Shown: positions 47,034 to 60,397, counted from the first letter of the stretch. The stretch is DNA of 64,000 nucleotides from Rhizophagus irregularis (GCF_026210795.1 NC_089447.1:1738501-1802500), one strand, 5' to 3'. The notes: generated from the sequence alone by a model not told the origin. Translations and numbers: made by a program.

Positions 47034-47428
47034 AATGAAAACTAATAAACTTTCAAATTTCAATTTTTTTTTAGTTTCTTCACACTTGAATATTAAAAAA
47101 ACAAAAAAAGAATAATATTGGATAATATTAAGTTTATTAAGTTTTTTTTTTCAAAAATATTTGTTTAAAGATGTCAGAAAAAAGAAAGTTAAAAAAATGT
47201 TGAATCCAGTTGTTAAAATAGAAGAAAGAAGTAAAGTTTTATGAATGTTACAAACTCGGGGAAAGTCAATTAATTGAAAAAATCGGTATATTTATTTATT
47301 AATAATATCATATGACCTCATTAAATCGGCCAATAATATTTTTGTTAGAAACGAGAAAAACTTTTTTAAATGATTTATTTTCTTATTTCATAAATAGAAT
47401 ATAATTGTTTTGGGAAAAATTTTTTTTT

Positions 47429-48290
47429 TTATTTCTTCGTTTTTTCTACAATGGCTCGATTTGATACTTCAACAATTGGTATTTGTATTTCACTTTTACA
47501 AAATAATTTCAATCGAAATGCATCAACACCATTAAGATAATATCTATATAATCTTTTATCTCTAATAAATCCTAAATTATGATATAATGAAAGAGCTCCA
47601 AGATTTGTATATTCTGTTTCAAGTACGATCTAATAAATGAAAAAAAAAATTTTTAATATTTGAAAATTTAAAGTATTATCATTTTTTGCGTATTGTACTG
47701 TACCTCATCAGCGTTTTTAAGTTTCATGGCATTGATAACAATTTTTACTAATGTAGTTCCTGATTTTTTTTTAAAAAAAAATTGTAGGTTATTAAGATTA
47801 TTTTTTTTTTTAAAAAAAAAAGAATAATTGGAGTTGAAATCAAAAATACAAACCAATCTTTCTCTTTCGATATTCTTTTTTTACAGCCAACATGGCTATA
47901 TAACCACGCAAAGCGTCACGATGTCGATCCAGTTTACAGATTATAACTCCAATACATTTGTCTTGATCCATTGCCTTTTTTTTTTTTAAAAAAAAAAAAA
48001 AATTTTTGGACAAAAAAAAATTAATACAAAAAAATTTTGTTTTTTTTTTGTTATAATTAATTAATTAAACACACCATGAAACATAAATTAGGCCAATTGT
48101 TTATGAAATAACGATATGTGTATATTGAATAGGGTTCAGATAAATCATTTTCAATTAAACTCATAATTCCAGGAAGTTGTAATTCAGAAGAGTAAGGTAC
48201 ATAAGTTATATCTGGACTATCTTTTGTGAGTTGTTTAATGATAGAAGAAGTGGAAGCAGTTGTTTTTTGCTTATTTTTGACCTTATCCAT
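47429..48290 (-). CDS. NAA30: N-alpha-acetyltransferase 30 (NatC catalytic subunit) type GNAT
   Basis: NatC acetylates N-terminal Met followed by hydrophobic residues. Four exons (48290-48075, 47974-47854, 47759-47704, 47629-47429) give 197 aa. The first 35 residues are a Lys/Ser/Thr-rich leader. The GNAT fold then begins with the Naa30 block [28 protein letters not shown] and RGYIAMLAV follow, then the acetyl-CoA loop RKRKIGTTLV (108-117) formed across a junction, [20 protein letters not shown], and the C-terminal [16 protein letters not shown]. These match Naa30/Mak3 closely. Acceptors lie next to long A/T homopolymers, which makes borders of exons 2 and 3 slightly less certain. Confidence 0.93.
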
Positions 48291-51200
48291 AATTATAAAT
48301 TTATGAAAGAAAAAAAAGAGAAAAAAGGGACAAAAAAAAGATAAAATAAAATAAGAAAGTTAAAAAGAGAGAGAGAGAAAGAAAAAGGAAAGTTCTAAAA
48401 AGCTCGCTTCGCTTATTGATAATCTTGTAATACCAATTATGCACAATTACGCATGGTTTAATGTCAGGCAGAATTAAGTATATAATGCTAGTCAAATAAT
48501 ATAGTGTATATATATATTAAGACAATTTTAGATAAAAAGGTAAAAAGGAACAAAAGAATAAAAATGAATTATGTCAAAAGCCGATCCATGACGAATTTTT
48601 TCGAATTCCTTTTATCCAATAAGTAAGGTAAAAAATTTTTTTTTTACGATAAAAAAAGGAATTTCGGGAAACAAACGAAACAAATTAATAAAAAAATCAC
48701 ACGGAGTAACACACAATGACAAACAAGAATATCACCATACTATTGAGATTTACAAACATCGCATGATTCAAAGTCTAGAAAATACGAAATGTATTGGTTA
48801 GTGTAATACACATAATTCATGATCATTTACAGTACAGGAAAAAAATGAGTATTTACAAACTATACAGAGTAGTTTAAAGTCTAAATTAAATGCATGTAAT
48901 GCATGAAGTTTATATAATATTATAGTGTGGCAAAACATTATAAACAACACAACATATTTGTATCACAATCTCTACATTTTTGTTTTGCTTTTCATTTCCA
49001 AAGTTGTAAACAAAAAAAAAAATCAACAAAACGAAAGAAAAAAGCGCAGTATATTCTTACCATATTCGCTAAGCCAGGAGACTTACAATCACAAAATGAC
49101 CAAGCCAAAGGATTTTATCATAAATGTTACAACGATGATACTTTTATGCTTAGCAAAAAGAAAAAGAAAGGATAACGGCTTACTAAATAAAGAGGGATAT
49201 ATGTATATATATATGCTTATCTTACAATTTCGTAATAACATGACGATCTATGTAATATAAAATGAAATGATTTTCATGATATTCCATCCAATTAAAATTT
49301 ACTTATCAGTTACGGTATGATTTGAATGAAAAAAAAAAAAATGGGTTATTCTAAATTTGGATAGTAGAATGAATTTTACAAAAATTTCTTTAGAGAATAT
49401 CATTTTATAATTTATATTTGACATTTAAATGATTTAAATGGGAACGAAAATATATATATATATATATATATATAGGGCATATTTTTTAGCGGAATTCTGA
49501 TTAAATGAAAAAAAGAAATTTTATAATTTTATAATATTTTAACAGTTTAGTTAACGGATATATTATTATTACAAGGTCTAATTTTGGTAAGAAATAATAA
49601 AAAAAAAAAAATTTTTTTTAAAAGAAATTTATTTATTTTCTTTTGTCAAAAAATCAAAGAATATATATTTGACATGCATACTGTAAAAATTGAATCATCT
49701 GTAGACACATCGTAATTAAGCATGCAACATGACAATCAATACGGCCATTATTACTTGAAAGAAGTTTGAGTCCGAATAAAAAAAGTTTACTTTTTTTTTT
49801 TTATTTTATTTTTATTATTGAGTGATTCATCGGATTTGCATTACAGTAGTAACCTAAGGATTTGACTCTCCGATAATTTTCTTGGTGTCCTCTTTATTTG
49901 GTTACTCACTTCATTCTTTATCAATATTATTTTGGGTTTGATTATTAATTGTTTGTATACACAATATATTCAAGCTAATAATTGTATTTTATTTATATCT
50001 GCTATAAAATGACACAGATAAATTAGTACAACATAATTGTAATCATTACAATTCCTTTTATGTTTGAATATATCTCATCGTTCTCCTCTCTATGTTCTGT
50101 ATCACCTAGTTTTTCCTTTTTTTGCAAAGTTATGAATTTCATTTCCCGTTATTATTCAAAATAATTTAAATTTTTTTTTTATAAAAAAAAAAAATAATAA
50201 ATACAAAAAAAAATACCAAAAAAAATCCAAAAAATACCAAAAAAAAAAAAAAAAAAAATATGATATAATATAATATAATATAATATAATAATATAATAAA
50301 TATAATATAATAATAATAAAAATAAATAATAATAATAATAAATTGATTGGATTATGCGTTAGAATATGCCTTTAAGCAGGTAAAAAAAAGATTTAAACCA
50401 ATTTTATCCAATGGATATTTCATGTAGAAACAGGTGCATATTGTGCTAATACTTAAAGCAAGTTTTTTCACATAAACTTTACTTGTAATAGAATCAAAAG
50501 TGAGCCACTATCCTCCAAATCAAGAACTAATCAAGATTATTATATTAATATATATAATAATAATAATTATTTATTAGTATTTTTGTCCTTTTTTTTTTTT
50601 TTTTACTTTATATTTATTTATTTGTAGTACAATAAATATGTAGGTTTTGCCATACATAAATAATTTATATTTGCTGAATTGCTGTTTGGCCGTTCTGTTG
50701 CAGTTATTGCCGTAATTGTTTAAAATATACATAAATAATTTTCACTTTTAAAAATAAACTAATCCATTTATATTATTTAACTTTAATAATCAAACTGATT
50801 CCGATTTTTTTTATTTATTTTTTTTTATTTTTTTTTTACATATATACATTTTATACGATTTATATACATTTATACGCCCTTACCCAAATTAAGCATTGAT
50901 ACTGTGACCTCCACGTAACACCGAAACTTTCCCTCCTTCATCTATAAATACGGTCAATTGCCATCATCCACTCCCCCTTTTTTCTCAAAATTTGCCATCC
51001 AATTTTTTTTTTTTTTACTTTGTGAGATTAAACTAAAAAAAAAAATCTAACCACTATAAATACTTCACAATTTCCCTTTTTTTTTAATAAAAAACTATTT
51101 TTTTCTTAAAAAAAATAATCGATTTTTTTGTTTTTTTTTTAAAAAAAAAAGAAAGGTTTATATATATATATAATTATATAAGGAATATTTAAATTTTTTT

Positions 51201-51297
51201 ATATATTATATATATATATATTTATTATTATTATTATTATCATAAAAAAAAAAACTTTGTAAATTTTTTTCTTTTTCCTTTAAAAATTTTATTTTTC
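48291..51297. other. 3-kb gene-free leader of the TFIIB-like gene
   Basis: No convincing coding region. Short frames near 48925-49260 are not conserved-looking. The region has homopolymers, a TA run near 49452, TAATA repeats at 50255-50340, and from 50940 T/C-rich tracts with several T/A homopolymers leading to the ATG at 51298. No transposon ends were found, unlike most other gaps of this size here, which suggests a long 5' leader or regulatory region (inference). Confidence 0.5.
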
Positions 51298-54200
51298 ATG
51301 AATCAGGAACGAGTAAATAATAATAGTTTCGCGTTTGTAATGGAAGATCCTTCAAAACCAAGAAAATATCAACTTAATTTTCAACTAAATGATAATCATC
51401 AATTTAAAGAATCACCGCTTATACAACCAACAATGGATCAAAGTTTAGCTTCGCATCATCTTCATAATCCTCAACATCATTCACTTCATCATATTGATCA
51501 CAATCCTCTACCAAGACAAACTTCGTCGATCACACTTCCTTCTATAAAAGAATTAATGCAAATTCCACCATCTCCTGTACCTCCTCCTCCATCACTACCT
51601 CCATCTTTACCTCCTACTCAAAGAATATTACAACAACAACAACAACATCATCACCATCATCATCACCATCATCATCAACAACAGCAGCAACAACAGCAGC
51701 AACAACAACAGCAGCAGCAGCAGCAGCAGCAACAACAACAACAACAATTTTTACAGCATCATCATAATATTCATTCTCAACATAAAACAGAATCTTTAAT
51801 TTCTTCATCGAGGCCTCATCTACCTCCTTTACTTGATACACCTCAACATCCTTCTAATTTTAATTATCCTTTTAATGCTACTTCACGTAATGATAATAGA
51901 AACGAAAGGATTGATTCACATTTACAAATATCACAACATTCACAACATTCACAACATTCACAACAACAGCATTCATCTCATTTATTATCACAACATACTC
52001 ATCAACGTCCCTTAATGTCGTCGTCTTCAACACCAGAAGTTTCTTCATATTATTCATCTCATTCTTACCCATCTCATTCTACAAATACACAATATTCTGT
52101 AAATCATAAAATTAATCCTACCCCTCCTCCTTCATCTCAACATCATGTACATTATCAACAACCTCAGTTACCACAATCGCAGCGATCCCCTCCTCATCAA
52201 GTACAAGTTTTACCACAACAGATGCAGCCCTCACAACGAATGTTACATCAACAACATCAATCTCATCATCATCACTTACAACATTCGTTACCAATGTCTC
52301 ACCATCAAACAACTCAATCGCAGCAACAAATACAGCAAGGGTATCATCCTCCTCCTCCTCCTCCTACTCACTCTCTTCCTCCTTCCTCTTCTCATCATCA
52401 TTCTAATGTATATAATAACGAAGTTATGGCAGTAGTACCTGAAAGAAATCAGCTCGATCATCAATCTTCCGCTACTTCTGTTGCTTCTCGTGCTCCTTAT
52501 AATTCTCATTATTATTCCTCTCAGGTGTATCCAAATAACCCTCCAATAATTTCCACTCCATCACATGTGACTTCCTCTCATGGTCGTAATGCACCATTAA
52601 CTGAGTATCAAGCTGTTCGTGATGTTCGTGATGTTCGTGATGTTCGTGATGCTCGTGATGTTCGTGATGTTTCGTTAAGTAATGAACATCATCAACACCA
52701 TCAACAACAAAATGGTATTTCTGGTCATGTACAGCAATATCCTCAAGTTCAACACCCTCAAGTTCAACACCCTCAAGTTCAACACCCTCAAGTTCAACAC
52801 CCTCAGGTTCAACACCCTCAGGTTCAACACCCTCAGGTTCAACATCCTCAGGTTCAACATCCTCAGGTTCAACATCATCAGGTTCAACATCCTCAAATTC
52901 AACAACAACAACAACAAATGTACATTCAAAATCATCATCATCAGCAGCAGCAGCAGCAACAACAACAACAGCAACAACAGCAGCAACAACAGCAGCAACA
53001 ACAACAACTACAACCACTACAAGTTTCTCATTTGCAAGTTCCTCCACAAAATATTTCTCGTCCTCTTACGCCACCGCAGTTAAACTTGCCTCCACAGCAA
53101 CCACAAATTCAAAATCAATTTTTATTGGAGAATCGTGAAACTTCACCATTTCATTTGGCGGCACCTTCGCATCATCATTCAGGAAGTAATTCGTCGGTTT
53201 CCACTCGATCATCATCTCCTGCACCTAGCACTCCTGTAGCTTCTAATAATCTTCCATTTTCTCCTAATGGTGGTAGTCATGTTAATAATACGGTTAATAA
53301 TAATAGTATTGATAAATCTCTTGAACAGAATGTTTCTGTTAAAAAGAAGGGACGTTCTAAACCACCGAGACCTATTGTACCTGCTGGACCTATACCAAAT
53401 CAACAACCTATATCTAATAATCAACCTTTACCAACAAATACTCCAAATGATCCTCTTGTGTTTGTACAATATTCAAATTCTTCAAATAATAATACTCCGA
53501 CAAAACCGCCATCATCTAGATCAAGAAAAAATAGTATATCTGGTGTCTCAGCTCCTCTCGTTTCAAAACGCGGTAGAAAAGCTAAAGATTCATCATCAAC
53601 AGCAGCAGCCACCATGCAAACAAAGGTTGATGATGATGTTTATAATGTTATTCCATTCACTCCAACTACTGTATCGGAGAATAATGAGAAGAATGTTGCA
53701 CAAAGTCGTAAGAGAGATTATTCTTCTTCAAATGAGAGTCAAAATAACAAAAGGTATAGAAAAGATGAAGATGTACATGTTATTCAAGATGATGATGATA
53801 CAATGGAAGATGTTATTCATAATGTGAAGGAAGAGGAACCAAAGATGGACGTTGATGATGAAGGAGTCAAATTACTCTTATCATTGAAGGGTGATAATGC
53901 AACTACTTTGGTGAATAATGTTTCAGAAAATACGGTTACCGTTGACAAACCTGTGGTAGAAGAACGTGTTCAGGATATCAAAATTAAAGAGGAGCCTTCA
54001 ATCAACAAAGTTGTTACACCAATTAATGAACCAGTTGTTAAAAATGAAATTGATATAAAGCCGGAACCGGTTGACCAAGTGGTAACAAAAAAAGTCAGAG
54101 AAATGTCAATTACGGATGAAGAAAAACAATCTTATGTACAAAAGAAAGCTGCTCTTAAATCACCAAAAAATACAATAAAATCTGAGTTTCCTGAGAAGAT

Positions 54201-56246
54201 TAATAGCATTTCAGTTACTCGTGGTTTTATTAACAAAGATCAAGATAAAAAAGAACGAGTTAAAGTAGCATCAGTTGAATGTGATTCAGATAGCGATTTA
54301 GCTATGGATGATGGTTCTGATGATGATATTGATCAAAATAAACAACCCGAACGTAATTTTAATAGTATAGAAGGAAATATGCAATGGAATAGTGATGATA
54401 TGGAAACTGAAGAAGAAGTTGAAGAAGAAGTAGAAATCTCCTCTCTTAATCGTGATTCTACTATAAGAACTGGTACAAATGGTGCAGCTAAAGATCATAT
54501 CAATAATAATAGTACTTCAAATGTTATTAATCATCGAAAGAGTAATGAGGATGTTAAAGAAACTAATGTAACCATAAATTCAAATACTTCTGATAAAAAA
54601 TTATCCCTACCTGCCTCACCTATCTCTGCATGCTTTACAAACACCAATAATGGTATTTTGTCTCGTAAAGCTTCGACTTCGAGTTCTATTTCGCGTAAGG
54701 GTTCAACCTCATCAAATGGAAGTAATAAAGAAAAGGACAATGTGATTTGCGGTTCACCTATTGAGGCTATCGCTTCACCTATTTCGTCACCACCTTCAGT
54801 TAAAACTGTTTCCATTGATGCTGTAAATTCCACTACTGGTAATACAAATAGCAATAATAGTAATGGTAAACCACAAAGACCTTGCCCACCTAGACGTAGG
54901 TCAACAATGAGGGACGATGAAAAGCTCGAATTGAACGCAATTGAATGGGAAAAGAACATCGAAATTCCTCATGATATTTGGGTGGAAACTTTAAGAGTGT
55001 TTGAAATTGTTAAACATTCCAAGGAAATGAAAAATCGTCAACCTCATCGCAAACGTAATCATATTCTTGCTTCAATTCTTTTTATATTATGTCGCCAAAA
55101 TGGTCTACCACGTACTTTTGTTGAAATATGTAATGCTGCTTCAATTAGGAAACAAGAGATTGGAACTTATTATCGTCTCATGCTTAAAGTATTTGAGAGC
55201 AATGGCTTGGGTGATGGATCTAATGGAACTGTAGATTCTGCTGAATATTTGGTATATAATCAATTTTTTAATTTTACATTTATCTTTATTCATTGGTTTA
55301 CTTATTTCATTTATTAATTAACTTTATTTTTGTTTAATAGAAACGATGGTGCCAAAATCTTAAACTTCCACAACATATACTCAATGCAGCTATTCATGTT
55401 TATAGACAAGCCAGTGAATTAAATATTACTACCGGAAAATGTCCAGTATCTGTTGGAGCTGCTTCAATATGGTTATCTATACATGCATGGAATGAAACTA
55501 GAACTTCAACCTATAGCCACACTGTACATACGGATGATGCAGAGTTGATAAAAGTAGAACATAAAGATGTTGCAACAGCTGCTGGTGTCGTTAATGCTAC
55601 TCTTGTTGGGTGTTTCAAAAATTTATTAAGATTCAAAGAACAATTATTACCTGAAGGATTTTTGAAGGAAGCCAGAGAAAGATCACCTTATTATTTAAAG
55701 TCAAATTCAATAAACTGTGTTAATAATAATAATTCGGAAAGTGATGCATATGGTCGATTGTCTTCGTCAACGGATAACGTTAAATCTTATATTTCTAAAG
55801 CTGATAATAGCGATAATGGCAAATCAAAAGGTTAGTTTTAATACATATTTTATTATAAATTATAATGTTTTATCACGATTGGAAAAGTTTGTTAACAAAA
55901 ATTTTTAAATTTTATAGTTGAAACGGCTACAACTGAAACAACTTCAAAGCCTATAAAAAGTGAGCCAGTATCAAAATTGCCAACGAAGTCACAAGTCAAG
56001 GTTGAGAGGAGCGAAACGAATACTCAATCATTGAAATCACCAATTAAAGAAACCGAAACTATAGATAAAGTTCCAGCAATTTCTAAAAAAGAAGTAAAAA
56101 ATGAAAAAACTTTACCGGTATTAAAATCTCCACCTAGAATGACAAAACCAATACCTGAAATTGAACCTGGTCAAGAAGACGCTGACGATGAACTAGAAGA
56201 AGGAGAGTTAAGAGAAGATGATGATGATAATATGGTGGTTGATTAA
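51298..56246 (+). CDS. Giant Q/H-rich protein with C-terminal TFIIB-like cyclin-fold domain
   Basis: Three exons (51298-55251, 55341-55830, 55918-56246) give 1590 aa. Residues 1-620 are extremely Gln/His/Pro/Ser rich, with long poly-Q and poly-H runs; residues 620-1200 are Ser/Asn/Lys/acidic, with basic patches (KKKGRSKPPRP, SKRGRKAK). From about 1205 the chain becomes ordered and shows two TFIIB-type cyclin repeats: HILASILFILCRQNGLPRTF and EICNAASIRKQEIGTYYRLM, then KRWCQNLKLPQHILNAAIHV and TGKCPVSVGAASIWLSIHAW with DVATAAGVVNATLVGCFKNL. The tail is Lys/Glu-rich and ends EELEEGELREDDDDN-like. No N-terminal zinc ribbon was found. Probably a nuclear transcription factor related to TFIIB/BRF (inference); whether it loads polymerase is unknown. 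Confidence 0.85.
52614..52671 (+). repeat. 9-bp coding minisatellite (VRD repeats)
   Basis: About six copies of GTTCGTGAT encode VRD/ARD repeats in the TFIIB-like protein. All changes keep the frame. Confidence 0.9.
52741..52905 (+). repeat. 15-bp coding minisatellite (PQVQH repeats)
   Basis: Eleven copies of CCTCAAGTTCAACAC-type units encode PQVQH. The first four, next three and later copies share diagnostic synonymous changes, a sign of stepwise expansion. The repeat length in the assembly may vary between strains or nuclei. Confidence 0.92.
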
Positions 56247-58257
56247 AAAAAAAAAATTTTTTTAATAAACGTTATAACTTATTCAAATTATCCAATTTTT
56301 CTTTAATAATTTAGTAATGCAATGATATTTTAGGTAATGTAATTAGATAGATGAGAAAAATTTAGTGTACAAATCTTTTTTTTAAAGAAATAGTATCATC
56401 ATTTTCAAAAGTAATTTTATTAGTAATCTATTTTTTTATATATATATAATTGTAGTAATTATTTTGGTCCCTTAAAAATGTAATGGAGGTTCAATGATTA
56501 AGGAAATAGAAAAATTTCATTAGAATTTTATTAAATGAAATTTATAATTAATTAATTTTCTTGAAATTACTACAAGAATTTATTATAAAATACATTATAT
56601 ATTTTTTCACTTCATTTCACTTCATTTATACATAATATTCATTCAACGTCAAGATATTCCTCCTTTCTATACTTAACACCTTTTTTGTTAAATATATAAA
56701 TATATATAATAGAGTTTTATATTACAAGATTTTATTGTAGTATAGTTATTTATTTTATTTTATTGTAAATATTTTTTATTATAAAATTTAGGGATCAATT
56801 GATTTGATTTCTTTTTCTTTTTAAATATTTTGCGGACAAAAAATATTTACTTTTTGTGGTTTTATTAGTAAATATTTATATGTATATTTTTAGAAATCAA
56901 ATAAAATTTTTATAAAATTTGTATATAAACATCATGTAACAGATAAGCATTTGCCCCTTTTGACAATCCCTAATCGGTATTTCCATTACCAATCAAAAAG
57001 GCTTGTTTTGGTAATCAAATGGTCTTTGTTTTTAACTTTGTAATAAAGGTTAGACTACACGTTGCTTAATTTGTTTGGTTATGTGATATGTCATATGAAA
57101 CTTAATTCTCGTAATGTCGTAATGCCAGCCGGGACAAGAATAGGATTATCTATCTATCAGAAAATTGCAAAAATATCATTTTAGGTAAAATATCCATTGC
57201 AGTAATTTTTTTACATCCTATTAACTTTTACATATTATTATCACTATATTAGATGTTATATACAGTAATGTATTATTAGACAATTGTAATATATGACTTT
57301 TCAAAAATTTTACAAAAATAAGCAAATAAAAAATATAATATTAGCAAAAAATATCATTAATTTTATGCAAATCTAATTTCTAACTGTAGATAAAACAGTA
57401 TATGATTAAGCAAATAATATTGTTATACATATATTACTTGGGATTCTATTTATACTTACTTGTAATATAATGAATATATTTATTTATTTAATCTATAAAT
57501 CTATAAAAAAATTAGTAAAATTATATTAAAATAAATTACTATTACTTTTTATTAATAAATAAAATCCAAAAGTATATAGTAATTTTATAAAATAAAATTT
57601 TCATTTTATAATAAATTATTTTTAATTTAAAAAAAATTAGAAAAAATATATATTTCACTTTCTTTGTATAATATTAAAATTTCGCATTTTGTAATAAAAA
57701 AAGAAATTCTTAATATATAAACTTTTTAAAAATTATTTATATGTATTTTCTCTTTATTTTGCAAATTTATTTAAAGCATTAAAAGATAGTTTTAAATATT
57801 ATTTTTATTTATTTGACAAATTTTTTTTTTCGGAAATTTTTCATTAAATCATATAATATATTTATATTCTTTTTTAAAATAAAAGTAAGATTTAAATATT
57901 ATATATAAAGGATAAGATCTAAATTTATCCAAAAAATAATATTAAATTTTTTTTTTTTTATATTTCAAGTTTATTAATTTTAACACTTGGATCTATATAA
58001 TATAAGTGAACTACATCACAAAATAAACAGAAGATAGGTCAACTATTCCCGCAGTACAATGAAAATGCATTAATAAATCTGGTGCAAATACACCTAAGAA
58101 CCAAAAGAAATAAGATGTAGGAAAAACAAAAACAAAAAAAAATCCCATATACAAAAACAAAAATAAAAAACAAAATGAAAAAATAAGGAAACAGTCAGTA
58201 ACGAAGCCATTCTACTACATCTACACTTCTAAATCTAACCATTCTTTCAAACTTAAA
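56247..58257. other. Gene-free AT-rich stretch
   Basis: The first few hundred bases are probably the 3' UTR of the TFIIB-like gene. No coding region was recognised further on; 56940-57130 is GC-richer, with an inverted TACC/GGTAA pair near 56970-57020 that may be an old MITE. Confidence 0.5.
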
Positions 58258-58445
58258 TTATAACGCTCCCAGTTTTTTAAACATCGATATTATTTCTGTT
58301 AGTACTGTAAGCTTGTCAATATCACCCAAAGCCTTATTAATCTTTTTGATTTTCTTGGCCATCTTTTGCTTCTTACTCAACTGAATATTAGTATTAGTTA
58401 CTATTTGAACCTTGAAGTCATCTTCTTGATTCACCTTCTGAAAGC

Positions 58446-59619
58446 TAAAGCTTGCATAAACTGAGTTAGCTTACAAGCTGACTCGAGCTTTTCAATTTGA
58501 GCCAAGCTGGTTATAATTAAATTGAACAATAGTCATTTCGTGAAATAACTTGAAAAAAGTTTAAGCCAGTAATAGACTCGATTTAAAAAACTCAATAATA
58601 AGCTCAGCTCAAAAAGCTCAAATTGGCTTGAATTATCATACAAAAACGTTATGAATCATTTTTTGTATAATAGTATATTTTAAAAAACGGTTTGCAACAT
58701 TTTTTTTAATGATTTAATAAAAAATATTGCGAAAATATTTTTTTCATAATAATATATTTAAAAAAAAATGTTTTACAATGTTTTTTTTTTGATATTTTAA
58801 TAAAATATTGTGAAAACATTCTTTGTATAATATTATATTAAAAAAAAACCATTTTTAACATTTTTTAATTATTTAATAAAAAAATGTTGCGAAAACATTT
58901 TTTTCAAAATATTATATTAAAAAAATATTTTTGTAACATTTTTTTTTAATTGTTTAATAAAAAAATATTACAAAAACGTTTTTTTTTGTAATATTATATT
59001 AAAAAAACGGTTTGCAACATTTTTTTAATGCTTTAATATGTTGCAAAATATTTTTTTGAAGATAAAGCTCACTTGACTTAAGCCAGCGCACAAAAAATTT
59101 TTGAAAAAATACCAGAAATTTTCCAAAAAAAATCTAAAAATCCCAGAAATTCATTTTTTTGCATCAGAACATATAACTGGAATCAATAAAAAAAATTTTT
59201 TTATTTAATTGGCAATTTAGCATAAATTTATCAATATTATAAAGTCTCAAATATTTTCATTATGTCTTTATTACAATATGGATTTAAGCATTAAAGAATT
59301 AATAATAGCTTGACTCAAGAAAATAAGAATTAATATTTTAACGTTTTTATTATATATTAATAAAATTCTGACATTCATAAAATTTACCAAAAATTTGCTG
59401 TGCCATATCCAAAGTTTAAAAATTTTTTACAGATTTATCAAAAAGTTTTCAGAAAATCTGGCAAAATTTAAATAAATTTTGTGCGCTGGCTCGAGCTATG
59501 ATTTTTATAGTTCAGCTCAATTCATTTTAGCTTGAGCCAAAATTTTTATGGTTTAACTTATTTTAGTTTAAGTCAGAATTTTTTTTTGAGCTAAGTCAAG
59601 TGGCTCATATAAAACTTTA
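58446..59619. mobile_element. hAT-like element with AGCTCA subterminal repeats
   Basis: Ends TAAAGCTTGCATAAACTGAG and the inverse of TAAAGTTTTATATGAGCC are flanked by degenerate 8-bp repeats CTGAAAGC and CTGAAGAT, which differ by three transitions. AGCTCA/GAGCTT words crowd both subterminal regions. The middle has the same AACGTTGCGAAAACG-type array as the element at 30396-31338. A CAGCGCAC element is nested at 59094-59488. Removing it reconnects the surrounding decayed gene. Confidence 0.65.
59094..59488. mobile_element. CAGCGCAC-ended element nested in the hAT-like element
   Basis: Ends CAGCGCACAAAAAATTTTTG and the inverse of CAGCGCACAAAATTTATTT bound 395 bp. Flanking 8-mers ACTTAAGC and GCTCGAGC differ by three transitions, a plausible eroded duplication. 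Interior CCAGAAATT words match the family at 59968-60397. Confidence 0.65.
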
Positions 59620-59967
59620 CTGAAGATGTTTTCTTCTTTACTTCAAATTAGAAGTAAAATACCTTATCTAATCACCAGTAAATCTAAATGGTTTACTAAT
59701 GACCTTTTCCAAGTCAGCCTATAAATCGTAGTAGATTATTAACTTGTGGATGCTCTGATCTTAAATTAATTTAAATGCTTTACACCTTAAAAGTGTAAGA
59801 ATAGATTGAGCAAGGTTATTCAGATATAAAGTAGTTGTAATAATAGAGACAGAAACTCCTTTAAGTACAACCTGGAATCATTCTCGTTCTTTCCTTTATT
59901 TGAGATTTCAGTTGGCTAGAAACTATCGTATGGATAAACTTCTAAGCAGAGCAATCTATACTCCATC

Positions 59968-60397
59968 CAGCGCAGAAAATCCATTATAATTTAACCGGTT
60001 TTTCCAGTAAATTTCTGATAAACCCGGTAAAATCTTATAATTCCGGAATTGTTCCAGTCGTGATGTAGCAGATTTCTGGAATATTTTGTAAATACCAGAA
60101 ATTTCATTTAATAAATTTATATCGCAAAAAAGTTTTTTATCTTTAATTTTATTATTTATTATTTAAGTAGTTTATTACAATATGATTATTTAAAGCCAGT
60201 ACGTCTTTTCTGGTTACTTCATATTGTATATGCACGAATAAAAAAAAGTTAAAAGATTATTATACAGTATATTTGGTAATACCATCTAAAACTGGAACTT
60301 TTTTTTAATTCCATACCGGTTAAAAAAATAAATTTCCAGAATTTTTATATTTAACCAGAATTTTTCTGAAATTTTTCCAAGGTTTTTTTCTGCGCTG
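59968..60397. mobile_element. hAT-type MITE, CAGCGCAGAAAA ends, TSD ACTCCATC
   Basis: Inverted ends CAGCGCAGAAAATCC and CAGCGCAGAAAAAAACC bound 430 bp with perfect 8-bp duplications ACTCCATC (59960-59967 and 60398-60405). The interior contains many TTCCAG/CTGGAA and CCGG words. It interrupts the decayed gene on the minus strand. Confidence 0.88.

Noticed and set aside
48925-49260. Overlapping 82- and 111-codon frames upstream of the TFIIB-like gene
   Set aside because: Overlap in two frames with low-complexity Lys/Thr/Ile content; no supporting splice structure or family match.
52472-53047. Long minus-strand frames (up to 191 codons) opposite the TFIIB-like gene
   Set aside because: They are the reverse reading of CAA/CAT/CAG repeats and minisatellites (V, D, E runs). 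The sense frame carries the conserved domain and splices cleanly.
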